Positions 44,895 through 53,734 of a stretch of 64,000 bases of DNA are shown here, piece after piece; the stretch's first letter is position 1, and each line of letters starts with the position of its first letter. The notes beneath the pieces were generated by a model. That model was given only the letters and a program-made list of their open reading frames with translations, ran no database searches and had not been told where the DNA came from. This DNA is from Zooshikella sp050749885 (GTDB lineage: Bacteria; Pseudomonadota; Gammaproteobacteria; Pseudomonadales; Zooshikellaceae): assembly GCF_050749885.1 (NCBI RefSeq), contig NZ_JBOIUB010000004.1, forward strand, positions 186,001-250,000, read 5' to 3'. The translations under genes and the position numbers were made by a program.

Positions 44895-47657
44895 ATGGAC
44901 CTTATGCGAAATAGCTTGACAATTAAAGGAAAAATATTTGCACTCTTTTTTTGTTTGTTGCTAACAATGATTTTGTTGGTGGCAAATGGCTTGAACAGTG
45001 TAAGTAGTGTGAATGAGTTGTTTTATGAGGTTAGAGCAAGCGAACTAAGTATAACAGAGTTACTGAATGTTGGAGAAAAAATCAGTAAGCTGAAGTTTTT
45101 TTTACAGACAGAAAACAAAAATACACTGATTAATATAGAACAGTTTAAAGGTCTTGTTTTGGAGGTTAGGGAGGGTTACGCAGATCTGGAAAAAATTAAA
45201 CTGGTAAGCCCATCTTCTTTACCATATGAACAACCTGAACTTTTTAGCTCGTTAATTCAACATGTCGATACATTGCGAACTGAAAATCTTCACTTTCAGC
45301 AATTCCATTCAAGGTTATTAATTGATGTTGATAGTCTTATCACCCAGTCACTCCAGCCGTTATTAAGTTCTGAAGAAAACCAAGTACTTGTAGATATAAA
45401 ACAATGGTTGTTGTCTACAAATCTATTCGATCAATATAAAAATTTAAATAATCAGTGGTTGGTTACTGCTGGAGAATATAAGCAGGAATTAGAAATATTA
45501 AGACAGAAGAAGGAGCCAGCTAAACTACAAATAACTGGATTAGTGAATGATTTAGAGATATTAATCCAAGCCTACCTTAGTGTGGCATCTCTTTGGCCAG
45601 AATTAACCACTGATCTATCTCATTTAGAAAACCACTACCAAAACTTATTAAGACATGCATTTCTTCAAGTCGAGCAGTCTGGTAAGGTTTTTGATAAAGA
45701 GTTTCAGAATATCGTAAAAAATAAGTGGTTGGTAGTGAGTGTAGTTTGTTTGCTAAGCATATTTATTGCAATATTACTTATTTTAACAATTGTTATCCCT
45801 CTTAAGAAAATTACGAACGCATTTAGATTATTATCAATTGGAGAGTTTGATATTGAAATTCCAGGCAAGTACCGTAAAGATGAGCTCGGAGAATTGGCGT
45901 TTACAGCGGGTATTCTTATAGAAAAAAGTCAACAAACGACAACTTTGCTTGAAAACAGTAAACGATTAGTAGCAGAGCAGGAAGCAACGAATAAAGTATT
46001 GAAACAAGAAATAGAACAAAGACAGCAAGTAGAGTATGACTTGGTCAAAGCCAGAGAGTCTGCAGAACTGGCAAATTATCAAAAGAGTTTGTTTGTCACT
46101 AATGTCACACATGAGCTAAAAACCCCATTAAGTGGCATTCTGGGCATGTTGAGTTTATTGGATGCAACAAAGTTAACACCGGAACAGAAAGAATATATTG
46201 ATTATGCGTTGAAGTCTGGAGATGCGACCTTAGCGATGATTCACAATATGTTGGATTATACGACCCTTGAAGCAGGACGAATTTCTCTTCAACGTAAACC
46301 ATTCTTATTACGCTCACTTGTGGAAGAGGTGGTTTTTTTAAGTGCCTTTCGCGCGGCGCAAAAGCAAGTGGTTTTGCTCTATGATATTGCTAGTTATTTG
46401 CCCGAACAATTAGAGGGTGATGTTGCTCGAATTCGTCAAGTTTTACTTAACCTCATTAGTCATACTATTCAACACACTGACCAGGGGTATATTGCCTTGG
46501 ATGTGCAGGGGCACAAGAGTGTTGATGAAGCGGTGATTAAATTTATTATTCATGATAGTGGTCAATTAATAACGTGGGATCTATTTGATGAGCGTTATAC
46601 ATCAGTGGCCCAGGAAAATGAAAGTGCTGATTCTATAGGTGTGGCTATTGCTCGGCAGTTAGCGGAATTAATGTGGGGAAAACTCGAAAAATCAACAGTG
46701 GATAATCCTGCCCGATTTACATTAACGTTATCTTTACCAACAGTGTGTATTACAGAACCACTGATTAATAAGCCTGCACATAGTACACAACGTTTATTAA
46801 AAGGAATTTGGTTAGGCGAAAGTCCTATTATTTATAATTACATTGCATGCTTAGCGAAAAAGGTGAATTTGCATTTAGTGCATTTATCTTCATTAACAGA
46901 GTTGGCGAATTGGGTAGGTAAAAACAGCTTGCAGGAATATCAATGCTTACTTATCAGTAGTGAACTCATGAGTGAAAGTTATCCCAAGTTATTACAGCAT
47001 ATACGTGCGGTTCATCCTGCTATACGTCAGTTAGCGATGATTTGGTATAGCTTATTCCCTCGTTGCGGAGAAGCTAATCAGTTTAAAGTGGTCGGTTTTA
47101 AAGGTTATTTATCACACCCAACAAAACATAAAGACTTTCTGACCCTCTATCATGCCTTGTTGAATAAATCACATGGCTTTATTACCCGTTATATTCAACC
47201 TGATATGGATTTACCTGAAGCGTTTGATGTGAACCAAATGGCTGATGAAAATGCTGGACAGCTTAAGGTGCTAGTGGCTGAAGATAATCCAGTTAATCAA
47301 AAAGTAGCCGCTAGAATGTTGAGTAAATTGCAATGTAAGGTGAGTGTCGCAAATAACGGACAAGAAGCGGTTCATATGTGGCAAAGCCAAGGGTTTGATC
47401 TTATTGTTATGGATTGCAATATGCCCGTGATGGATGGCTATGAAGCTACTCGGCAAATTCGTTCTTTAGAGCCTGAGCAGTCACATATATATATTGTTGC
47501 TTTAACCGCAAATGCTTTGGAAGGAGAGCGAGAGAAGTGTTTTCAAGCCGGTATGGACCATTATTTGACGAAACCTGTTAAGTTAGTTGATTTCCAACAG
47601 CTTATTGATGAGGTTCGTGAGCACGCTTGTACCTCTGAGACGGCTGATCTGGTCTAA
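44895..47657 (+). CDS. Hybrid sensor histidine kinase with receiver domain
   Basis: 920 residues. Membrane segment ~12-32, periplasmic helical sensor ~33-275, second membrane segment ~278-302, HAMP, coiled coil (~350-395), dimerisation/phosphoacceptor domain with His406 (VTHELKTPLSGILGML), ATPase domain (~455-620), a receiver-like region (~625-770) and a true receiver (~790-905) with Asp840 (VMDCNMPVMDGYEA) and Lys in LTKPV. The ATPase motifs look degenerate: the N-box reads NLISHTIQHT (His in place of the second Asn) and the G1 region reads HDSGQLIT with no GxG. No partner regulator gene is adjacent. Signal unknown. Confidence 0.88.
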   Translation: MDLMRNSLTIKGKIFALFFCLLLTMILLVANGLNSVSSVNELFYEVRASELSITELLNVGEKISKLKFFLQTENKNTLINIEQFKGLVLEVREGYADLEKIKLVSPSSLPYEQPELFSSLIQHVDTLRTENLHFQQFHSRLLIDVDSLITQSLQPLLSSEENQVLVDIKQWLLSTNLFDQYKNLNNQWLVTAGEYKQELEILRQKKEPAKLQITGLVNDLEILIQAYLSVASLWPELTTDLSHLENHYQNLLRHAFLQVEQSGKVFDKEFQNIVKNKWLVVSVVCLLSIFIAILLILTIVIPLKKITNAFRLLSIGEFDIEIPGKYRKDELGELAFTAGILIEKSQQTTTLLENSKRLVAEQEATNKVLKQEIEQRQQVEYDLVKARESAELANYQKSLFVTNVTHELKTPLSGILGMLSLLDATKLTPEQKEYIDYALKSGDATLAMIHNMLDYTTLEAGRISLQRKPFLLRSLVEEVVFLSAFRAAQKQVVLLYDIASYLPEQLEGDVARIRQVLLNLISHTIQHTDQGYIALDVQGHKSVDEAVIKFIIHDSGQLITWDLFDERYTSVAQENESADSIGVAIARQLAELMWGKLEKSTVDNPARFTLTLSLPTVCITEPLINKPAHSTQRLLKGIWLGESPIIYNYIACLAKKVNLHLVHLSSLTELANWVGKNSLQEYQCLLISSELMSESYPKLLQHIRAVHPAIRQLAMIWYSLFPRCGEANQFKVVGFKGYLSHPTKHKDFLTLYHALLNKSHGFITRYIQPDMDLPEAFDVNQMADENAGQLKVLVAEDNPVNQKVAARMLSKLQCKVSVANNGQEAVHMWQSQGFDLIVMDCNMPVMDGYEATRQIRSLEPEQSHIYIVALTANALEGEREKCFQAGMDHYLTKPVKLVDFQQLIDEVREHACTSETADLV

Positions 47658-48122
47658 CATTCATTGCACATTATGTATTTAAAGAGGACCTGTAACACTA
47701 CTGGAGGGGGCTATAGCGGGTTTAGCAGAACAAAAAAAACAGACAGTTGTATTTTCATACAAGCTGCCTGTATCCGGGGAGACTCAATGAAAACCAGATA
47801 ACTCCATATCCGGTTGCATCATGGTAATTAGTAAGACAAAGGTGTGGATTAAAAGTTTCCCGTAAAATGAAATTATTTGAAAAAAAATAATCGCAGTAAG
47901 TAAAGTGCTAACTGTTTAACTTTATGTTGGTTTATAAGGTTCGGGACTACGAATAGCGTGTATAGCACTAATGAGGAAAGACTTTGTATACACATTTCAT
48001 TTCCTGTTCAGAGATCAATAGTCAGGTTTTTAGCTGGTTTGCGGCCTTGGTGATCAAAAGCTGATCGGTTATGATCTTGTTCTTTTGAAAAACAACAGAC
48101 TAAATGAAGTGGTTAACGAACT
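47658..48122. other. Intergenic region between sensor kinase and transporter
   Basis: 465 bp with no gene. A hairpin CAGTTGTAT-TTTC-ATACAAGCTG (one bulged base) lies around 47743-47766. It could terminate the kinase transcript, but no T run follows. The remaining sequence probably carries the transporter promoter; boxes not resolved. Confidence 0.4.
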
Positions 48123-49448
48123 ATGAATTCAGTGGTGGTTGCAGTCTTGGTCATGTTAGTGCTCAGCTTATTGCGTACTAACGTGGTAATTTCGCTCATA
48201 ATTGGTGCTATTGCCGGGGGATTAATAGGAGGGCTTGGCTTAGAAGAGACAATTAATGCCTTTAGTAAAGGGTTAGGTGGAGGTGCTCAAGTCGCATTGA
48301 GTTATGCGCTATTAGGTGCATTTGCGGTTGCGATTGCCAAGTCGGGTCTACCGCACTTGATTGCTGATAAAGCAGTAGCAATGTTAGGAAAGAATGGCGA
48401 TCAACCTCAAAAAGTAAAACAGTTGAAGTATGGGTTAATTACTGTGCTCGTGTTGGTTGCCATTAGCTCGCAAAATATTATTCCCATCCACATTGCCTTT
48501 ATTCCTTTGCTCATTCCACCACTGCTTATGGTTATGGCGAAACTGCATCTTGATCGTCGTTTAATTGCCTGTGTTCTGACCTTTGGTTTAATTACCCCTT
48601 ATATGTTTTTGCCTATTGGGTTTGGCGGTATCTTTCTTAACGAAATATTGCTGGCAAACCTGGCTGATAATGGTCTAGCCACTGAAGGAATTAATGCTTC
48701 ACAAGCCATGCTTATTCCTGCTTTGGGAATGCTGGTTGGGTTATTAGTTGCTGTATTTTTCTCATACCGTGGCAAGCGTGAGTACAATCTTGAAAAAATT
48801 CAACAGGCTGAAAGTATCTCTGTTTCTTACTCAGCAAAAAGCTTAGGTATGTCTATTGCCGCCATTGCTGCAGCATTTATTGTTCAATTATTGACTGACT
48901 CAATGATCTTAGGGGCAATGATTGGTTTTCTAGTGTTCTCCCTGAGTGGCGTTATCAACTGGAAAGCGTCTGATGGCGTGTTTGTTGATGGTATGAAGAT
49001 GATGTCAATGGTGGGATTTATCATGATCGCTGCTGCTGGCTTTGCTGAAGTACTAAGGCAGACAGGAGATATTGCTAATTTGGTGAACAATTCCGCAGCG
49101 CTCATTGGTAGCAACAAGAGCTTAGCGGCACTGGTAATGCTGGCTGTAGGGTTATTGATTACTATGGGAATTGGTTCGTCATTCTCAACGATTCCAATTA
49201 TTAGCGCAATTTATGTACCTCTTGCAATGCAGTTAGGGTTTTCTCCATTGGCAATTGTTGCGTTAGTAGGCACAGCTGCTGCGCTTGGTGATGCAGGTTC
49301 ACCTACTTCTGACTCAACGTTAGGACCAACGGCTGGCCTGAATATGGATGGGCAACATAATCATATATGGGATACAGTGGTACCTACGTTTCTTCACTAT
49401 AACTTGCCATTACTTGTTTTTGGGTGGGTCGCCGCAATTATGTTGTAG
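48123..49448 (+). CDS. Na+/H+ antiporter-family membrane transporter (YuiF/NhaC-like)
   Basis: 441 residues with about 11-12 membrane segments. The opening VVVAVLVMLVLSLLRTNVVISLIIG-like region and the conserved ALGDAGSPTSDSTLGPTAGL loop place it in the NhaC/Na_H_antiporter superfamily, in the branch that includes B. subtilis YuiF, often annotated as amino acid (histidine) transport. The true substrate cannot be told from sequence. With a hut operon in the window a histidine role is tempting, but the genes are 39 kb apart. Confidence 0.8.
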   Translation: MNSVVVAVLVMLVLSLLRTNVVISLIIGAIAGGLIGGLGLEETINAFSKGLGGGAQVALSYALLGAFAVAIAKSGLPHLIADKAVAMLGKNGDQPQKVKQLKYGLITVLVLVAISSQNIIPIHIAFIPLLIPPLLMVMAKLHLDRRLIACVLTFGLITPYMFLPIGFGGIFLNEILLANLADNGLATEGINASQAMLIPALGMLVGLLVAVFFSYRGKREYNLEKIQQAESISVSYSAKSLGMSIAAIAAAFIVQLLTDSMILGAMIGFLVFSLSGVINWKASDGVFVDGMKMMSMVGFIMIAAAGFAEVLRQTGDIANLVNNSAALIGSNKSLAALVMLAVGLLITMGIGSSFSTIPIISAIYVPLAMQLGFSPLAIVALVGTAAALGDAGSPTSDSTLGPTAGLNMDGQHNHIWDTVVPTFLHYNLPLLVFGWVAAIML

Positions 49449-49652
49449 TCGTGTCTTGCCATGAGAAGACATCGAAATTGGTGGAAGGGAAGCTGTCATA
49501 AAAGGATTTCCAAAAGCTTCTCTTACCTGTTGCATTTGCTTAATGACTTCACTGCACTGGTAATAACTAAGGGCTAATGCCGCTTCCATCTGCTGCATTT
49601 CTGCGACAGCTTGTTGCAGTTTCTTTAATGATGAGCTGGAAAGATTAGGCAT
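49410..49652 (-). CDS. Small coiled-coil protein, uncertain
   Basis: 80 codons. Residues 5-50 (SSSLKKLQQAVAEMQQMEAAL and on) form a plausible amphipathic helix or coiled coil, and the tail is polar. Its 3' end overlaps the convergent transporter gene by 39 bp. The ribosome site is weak (AAAAGAG). No family recognised. It may be real because the helix pattern is regular and the region is otherwise empty. Confidence 0.45.
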   Translation of the reverse strand: MPNLSSSSLKKLQQAVAEMQQMEAALALSYYQCSEVIKQMQQVREAFGNPFMTASLPPISMSSHGKTRLQHNCGDPPKNK

Positions 49653-49888
49653 AATAAGAACTCTTTTCGCCTTCTACAGCCTTTGACTAAACGACTAACA
49701 GAATAGTTCGCCTGAGATAGATGAGAGAAATGTAGTGCTGGCTTGAGAAAAAGATAAAGTGAAGTCCCAGAATAGGGGACACCTAATTCTGGGAAAGTCA
49801 TTAGCACGTATATAAATTTTAAGTGAAGGTAAGCAGCTAAATTATAACCAAGTAGGCTAAAAGCACTTAAAATAAATTTTTATAAGGA

Positions 49889-50971
49889 TTAAGCTGTTTG
49901 CTTTAATGTGTTCCAACAGCTTTGAGGGCGTAAATACTGGGCTTTGAGCTGTTCAGCCATCTCATTTAGATTTTCCAGTATTGCTAACAAAGATTGCTTT
50001 TCACTTTCCATTTCTGTAGGTGTTTTCTGTTTAGTTAAATCCCGCTGAGTTTCAATAGCTGCAACCATCTGTAGCTCTTTTTCCGTTAATGGTTTTGGCT
50101 CAGGTGGACTAACGTCTTCAACTTGATGTTGCTCTAAAGCCACTAACGAAGAAGGTTGTATTTCTTCTGAGTTTTCTTGACGATCACCAGCTGCTTTTGT
50201 TTGGTTGTTATAAGCCTTGGCCTGTTCAGTCAGCTGTTTAAGGATAGACCCTACTGTAGATGGTTGTTCTTCCTCCACAGTTTGGTTTGTCTGAATCTGG
50301 GCAGAAGTCGTTAATGGCTGAACTGCTGGCTTCTTTTCTTTAACAACCGTACGCGCTATAGGTGCTACCTCTTCTGGTAATGGTGCTGGGCTACACATAG
50401 CGGTGTTGTTTTTAGATGGCGGTGCAGTAGCTTCAGCCGTACCTCGACCATTATGATGAGTGTATGCATCATAAGATTTAGCCTTTGCTGTAAGCCGCTG
50501 TAAAATAGAAGGTCCTTCATGGGCTTCTATTTTGGCCATTGTTTCTGCTGATGGTGATGGTGGTTTAGCAGGAACAGGCGCTTGCTGCTGCTTTGCTGTT
50601 GCTGCTTGTTGATCACTAGCGCTTGGCGTGTCAGGGTTACTTCGTTTAGCTTTTGCTGGTGCTTTTTTACGTACAGGGCGACAAATAGTATTTGACGATG
50701 AGCCTAACTTATAGCCTTTTAAGCTCAGTGCACTGTATGTGTTGATCGCCTCTTGCTCTAATTCAGCAAGCTCGTCCCTACTTTCCGCATAATCCCATTC
50801 TTCAACACTAAACTCATCTGTGCCGTACCGAAGAATCTCTTTATATAGAGGGAAATCAAGATCCATTTCGGCTGCGGCAACAATTTTCGCCCATTGTACT
50901 TCAAGTTGGTTACGTGTCGTACCAACATAAACCTGACCAGTGATCTTGTTTGTTACCGTGAAGATTAACAA
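49889..50971 (-). CDS. GIY-YIG-like protein with long low-complexity tail
   Basis: 360 residues. Residues 1-92 resemble the GIY-YIG fold: LIFTVTN in place of GIYxITN, VYVGTT in place of YIG, then LYKEILRYGTDEFSVE and ELAELEQEAI. The first Tyr is replaced by Phe and the usual catalytic Arg is not evident, so nuclease activity is doubtful. The remaining ~270 residues are Ala/Pro/Gln/Glu-rich with a repeated motif: SILQRLTAKAKSYDAYT (155-171) and SILKQLTEQAKAYNNQT (242-258). The start is a TTG at 50969-50971 with AAGGTG before it; the domain needs this start. Confidence 0.7.
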   Translation of the reverse strand: MLIFTVTNKITGQVYVGTTRNQLEVQWAKIVAAAEMDLDFPLYKEILRYGTDEFSVEEWDYAESRDELAELEQEAINTYSALSLKGYKLGSSSNTICRPVRKKAPAKAKRSNPDTPSASDQQAATAKQQQAPVPAKPPSPSAETMAKIEAHEGPSILQRLTAKAKSYDAYTHHNGRGTAEATAPPSKNNTAMCSPAPLPEEVAPIARTVVKEKKPAVQPLTTSAQIQTNQTVEEEQPSTVGSILKQLTEQAKAYNNQTKAAGDRQENSEEIQPSSLVALEQHQVEDVSPPEPKPLTEKELQMVAAIETQRDLTKQKTPTEMESEKQSLLAILENLNEMAEQLKAQYLRPQSCWNTLKQTA

Positions 50972-51318
50972 GGTGACACCTTCGTTACTGAATAGACCCC
51001 AAAAAAAGAGCGAAATTATACAGAGGAAGTTTTATGTTGGTAGGGGTTGACAGTGCTCTTTTGAAAAAAAGTGATAAAAAGCAAAAGGATCAGAATAAAT
51101 ATACGGAAACTGATGTTCAGTCATGTTTACTTTTCACGAAAATAGGAGATTGGTTTTACCAAAGCCTTAACTAGAAAAGTGCATCTTTTTAACTGAGTAA
51201 TCGCTAGAAAGAGGCATCTTAGGTGACATGGCTTTAAAAAAATGTGCCTAGCTGCTGGTTCGTGACCAGATTGTTGCCGCCATGAATAATAGGCGGCAAT
51301 AGTATTATGATACTGATC
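50972..51318. other. Intergenic region with a hairpin behind ispB
   Basis: 347 bp without a gene. TTGCCGCC, 10-bp loop, GGCGGCAA at 51274-51299 is a perfect 8-bp GC-rich hairpin 20 bp after the ispB stop (ispB reads on the minus strand) and is probably its terminator, although the T run is poor. AAGGTG-A-CACCTT at 50971-50983 overlaps the GIY-YIG gene start and its ribosome site. Confidence 0.55.
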
Positions 51319-52299
51319 TTAAAAGCTTCGTTTAATGGCAAACTCGGCTAAGTTAAGCAATGCTGTCTTGTAGGTGGAAGGTGGCAGAATGGCTAATGCA
51401 TCTGTAGCCAACTGTTGCTGCTCTGTGGCTTTCTTTAGGGTGTAGTCAAGTGCTCCACTTTGGGAGATGATACCAATGATTTCTTTAATATCGACCTGTT
51501 CGGGTTTTTGAATAGCTTGTCTGACACGTTTAGCTGCTTCAGGTGATCCTGTTTGAATAGTATAAATCAGCGGTAGGGTAGGCTTGCCTTCAGCAAGATC
51601 ATCACCAATGTTTTTACCCATGGCCTCAGTGTCACCCTGATAATCAAGCACATCATCAACTAGCTGAAATGCCATGCCGAGATGACAGCCAAAACGACGA
51701 AGAGATTCGCACACTTCTTTGTTACTTTTTGCCAGCTGAGCTGCGGTATGAGTAGAAGCTTCAAACAGCATGGCTGTTTTACCATGAATGACTTGCAGAT
51801 AGTCTGCTTCTGAGGTGTTGGCGTCCCTTATACGCATAAGCTGCATTACTTCACCTTCAGCAATGATATTAGTGGCTGAAGATAAAGTATTCATAATATC
51901 CATATGCCCTAGTTGCACCATCATTTGAAATGCACGGGAATAAAGAAAGTCACCAACTAATACACTTGGGGCGTTACCCCACTTGGCATTTGCTGTAGAT
52001 TTGCCTCGCCTTAGATCTGAAGTATCTACAACATCATCATGTAAAAGCGTAGCTGTATGGAGAAACTCAATAATAGCTGCCAGTGAAATTTGCTGATCTC
52101 CCTGGTAACCACAGGCACGAGATGCAAGGAGTACGAGTAAAGGTCTGAGTCGTTTACCACCAGCTTGAACAATATATTCAGCGATTTTAGTGACTAGAGG
52201 AACTTGTGATGTTAGTTGGATGTTGATGCACTTATCAACAGCAGCAAAGTCATCAGCGACGACTGCGTAGATATCTTGAACAAGCTTGGATTCAGGCAT
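51319..52299 (-). CDS. ispB: Octaprenyl diphosphate synthase
   Basis: Trans-polyprenyl diphosphate synthase making the C40 side chain of ubiquinone/menaquinone from farnesyl or geranyl diphosphate plus isopentenyl diphosphate. 326 residues with both Asp-rich motifs: LLHDDVVDTSDLRRG (first) and QLVDDVLDYQGDTEAMG (second). Divergent from rplU, the same arrangement as in E. coli and most gammaproteobacteria. Exact chain length cannot be told from sequence alone. Confidence 0.95.
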   Translation of the reverse strand: MPESKLVQDIYAVVADDFAAVDKCINIQLTSQVPLVTKIAEYIVQAGGKRLRPLLVLLASRACGYQGDQQISLAAIIEFLHTATLLHDDVVDTSDLRRGKSTANAKWGNAPSVLVGDFLYSRAFQMMVQLGHMDIMNTLSSATNIIAEGEVMQLMRIRDANTSEADYLQVIHGKTAMLFEASTHTAAQLAKSNKEVCESLRRFGCHLGMAFQLVDDVLDYQGDTEAMGKNIGDDLAEGKPTLPLIYTIQTGSPEAAKRVRQAIQKPEQVDIKEIIGIISQSGALDYTLKKATEQQQLATDALAILPPSTYKTALLNLAEFAIKRSF

Positions 52300-52589
52300 G
52301 AGATTTTATGTGCACGATTAAAGAAAACCGCCCGCATGCTAGGGGGGTAGAAACGTTCTGTCAAGAATGATAACGCGGATGTTATGTCAGATATACCCAC
52401 TGGGAATGATTTTTACTTGCAAAACACTTTATCTCATTTGTTTGCCCAAAGTTTAGGGTTAACTCATAAATAGATTGGGAATGGATCAAAAGAGTATTTT
52501 CGATAGTGTCACATTTTAGAGGTATAGGTTGTGCTTTTGGACCATAAACAGGTGGAAACAGATATAGGCTAAAATGAAAGCAGGTAATA
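52300..52589. other. Upstream part of the ispB/rplU divergent region
   Basis: 290 bp with no gene; part of the 564-bp gap between ispB and rplU. A minus-strand open frame (52382-52684) crosses the rplU promoter and has no ribosome site. It carries the ispB promoter, not resolved. Confidence 0.4.
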
Positions 52590-52618
52590 CTTGCTTGACT
52601 CAAGGGATTTCCGTAGAA
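52590..52618 (+). promoter_or_regulatory. Candidate rplU promoter
   Basis: TTGCTT (52590-52595), 17-bp spacer, TAGAAT (52613-52618), followed at once by a GC-rich stretch TGCGCGCTCACGCGCG. A GC-rich discriminator after the -10 box is typical of stringently controlled ribosomal promoters. The transcript would have a leader of about 240 bases, room for a regulatory structure. Confidence 0.55.
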
Positions 52619-52863
52619 TTGCGCGCTCACGCGCGAGAATCCTGGATTTCTTCTGTTTGTTATAAACGTTATCAGTATCATCAAGTTAAGGCAGACTATC
52701 GCTTTGTCATTATGATGTTATAACTGTTTATGGGAAGCAATCTTAGTATGCATAACGCCAGTCTTAATGTGTGTTGCGCATAGGTATTTTCGGTTTTATA
52801 AATTCCAGATCTGACTGGATGCCTTTAACAAAAAGGCGGCTGTGGATTTTCGGAGATAGATAC

Positions 52864-53178
52864 ATGTATGCGGTAATCATAAGTGGCGGCAAACAGTACA
52901 AAGTCGCTGAAGGGGATACCCTAAAGTTAGAAAAGCTGGAAGTAGCAACAGGTGATGCAGTCGAGTTCGACAAAGTACTGTTGGTTGCTAACGGTGAAGA
53001 AATCAAAATCGGTGCACCTCAAGTTGAAGGGGCCAAGGTTTCTGCTGAAGTGGTTGCGCATGGCCGCGGTAAGAAAGTGCAAATCGTCAAGTTCAGACGT
53101 CGTAAGCACCATCGCAAGCAAATGGGGCACCGTCAGTGGTACACCCAAGTAAAAATTACTGGCATTAATGCGGGCTAA
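52864..53178 (+). CDS. rplU: 50S ribosomal protein L21
   Basis: 104 residues (MYAVIISGGKQYKVAEGD ...), the normal length of L21, with the basic FRRRKHHRKQMGHRQ region near residue 80 that contacts 23S rRNA. The in-frame start further upstream is not used; the ATG at 52864 follows CGGAGAT. First gene of rplU-rpmA, followed by rpmA after 21 bp. Confidence 0.97.
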   Translation: MYAVIISGGKQYKVAEGDTLKLEKLEVATGDAVEFDKVLLVANGEEIKIGAPQVEGAKVSAEVVAHGRGKKVQIVKFRRRKHHRKQMGHRQWYTQVKITGINAG

Positions 53179-53199
53179 TCTAAGATAGGAGACTGAAGC

Positions 53200-53457
53200 A
53201 TGGCTCACAAGAAGGCAGGGGGTAGTACCCGTAACGGACGCGATTCCCAGAGTAAACGCTTAGGTGTTAAGCGCTTTGGTGGACAACTGGTTCCAGCAGG
53301 CAGCATTATCGTGCGTCAACGTGGCACACGTTTTCATGCAGGTGAAAACGTAGGTATGGGCACAGACCACACATTGTTTGCTAAAGCTGAAGGCCGAGTG
53401 GTTTTCGAGGTTAAAGGCCCTAAAAACCGTAAATATGTACGGATTGAAGCGGCTTAA
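53200..53457 (+). CDS. rpmA: 50S ribosomal protein L27
   Basis: 85 residues beginning MAHKKAGGSTRNGRDS, the conserved flexible N-terminus that reaches the peptidyl-transferase centre. ATG follows TAGGAGACTG. Ends in a strong terminator. Confidence 0.97.
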   Translation: MAHKKAGGSTRNGRDSQSKRLGVKRFGGQLVPAGSIIVRQRGTRFHAGENVGMGTDHTLFAKAEGRVVFEVKGPKNRKYVRIEAA

Positions 53458-53478
53458 AATCGCCTTTCAGTTTTCATG

Positions 53479-53507
53479 AAAAGCCCCGCTTTGTCGGGGC
53501 TTTTTTA
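53479..53507 (+). terminator. Terminator after rpmA
   Basis: AAAAGCCCCG, loop CTTTGT, CGGGGCTTTTTT. Strong GC stem with T run, 20 bp after the rpmA stop. Confidence 0.92.
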
Positions 53508-53734
53508 TTTCAACACCTAAACTTAAATATACCCTTCGCGAATCAATTTTAGGGTTTGTTGTCTTTGTTCTTCACCCCAGTCACTTATTTATATAAGCTC
53601 CTGGGCTTCCTCACTTGACGGCCGCCCCTAAAAATCCTTCGCTTTAGGTATAGAAAGCATGGTGGCAATATTTTTTTGCGCGAGTAGGATGATTCTCTCC
53701 TGTTTGGGCTCGATCTGTGAAAGGTGATTAAAAC

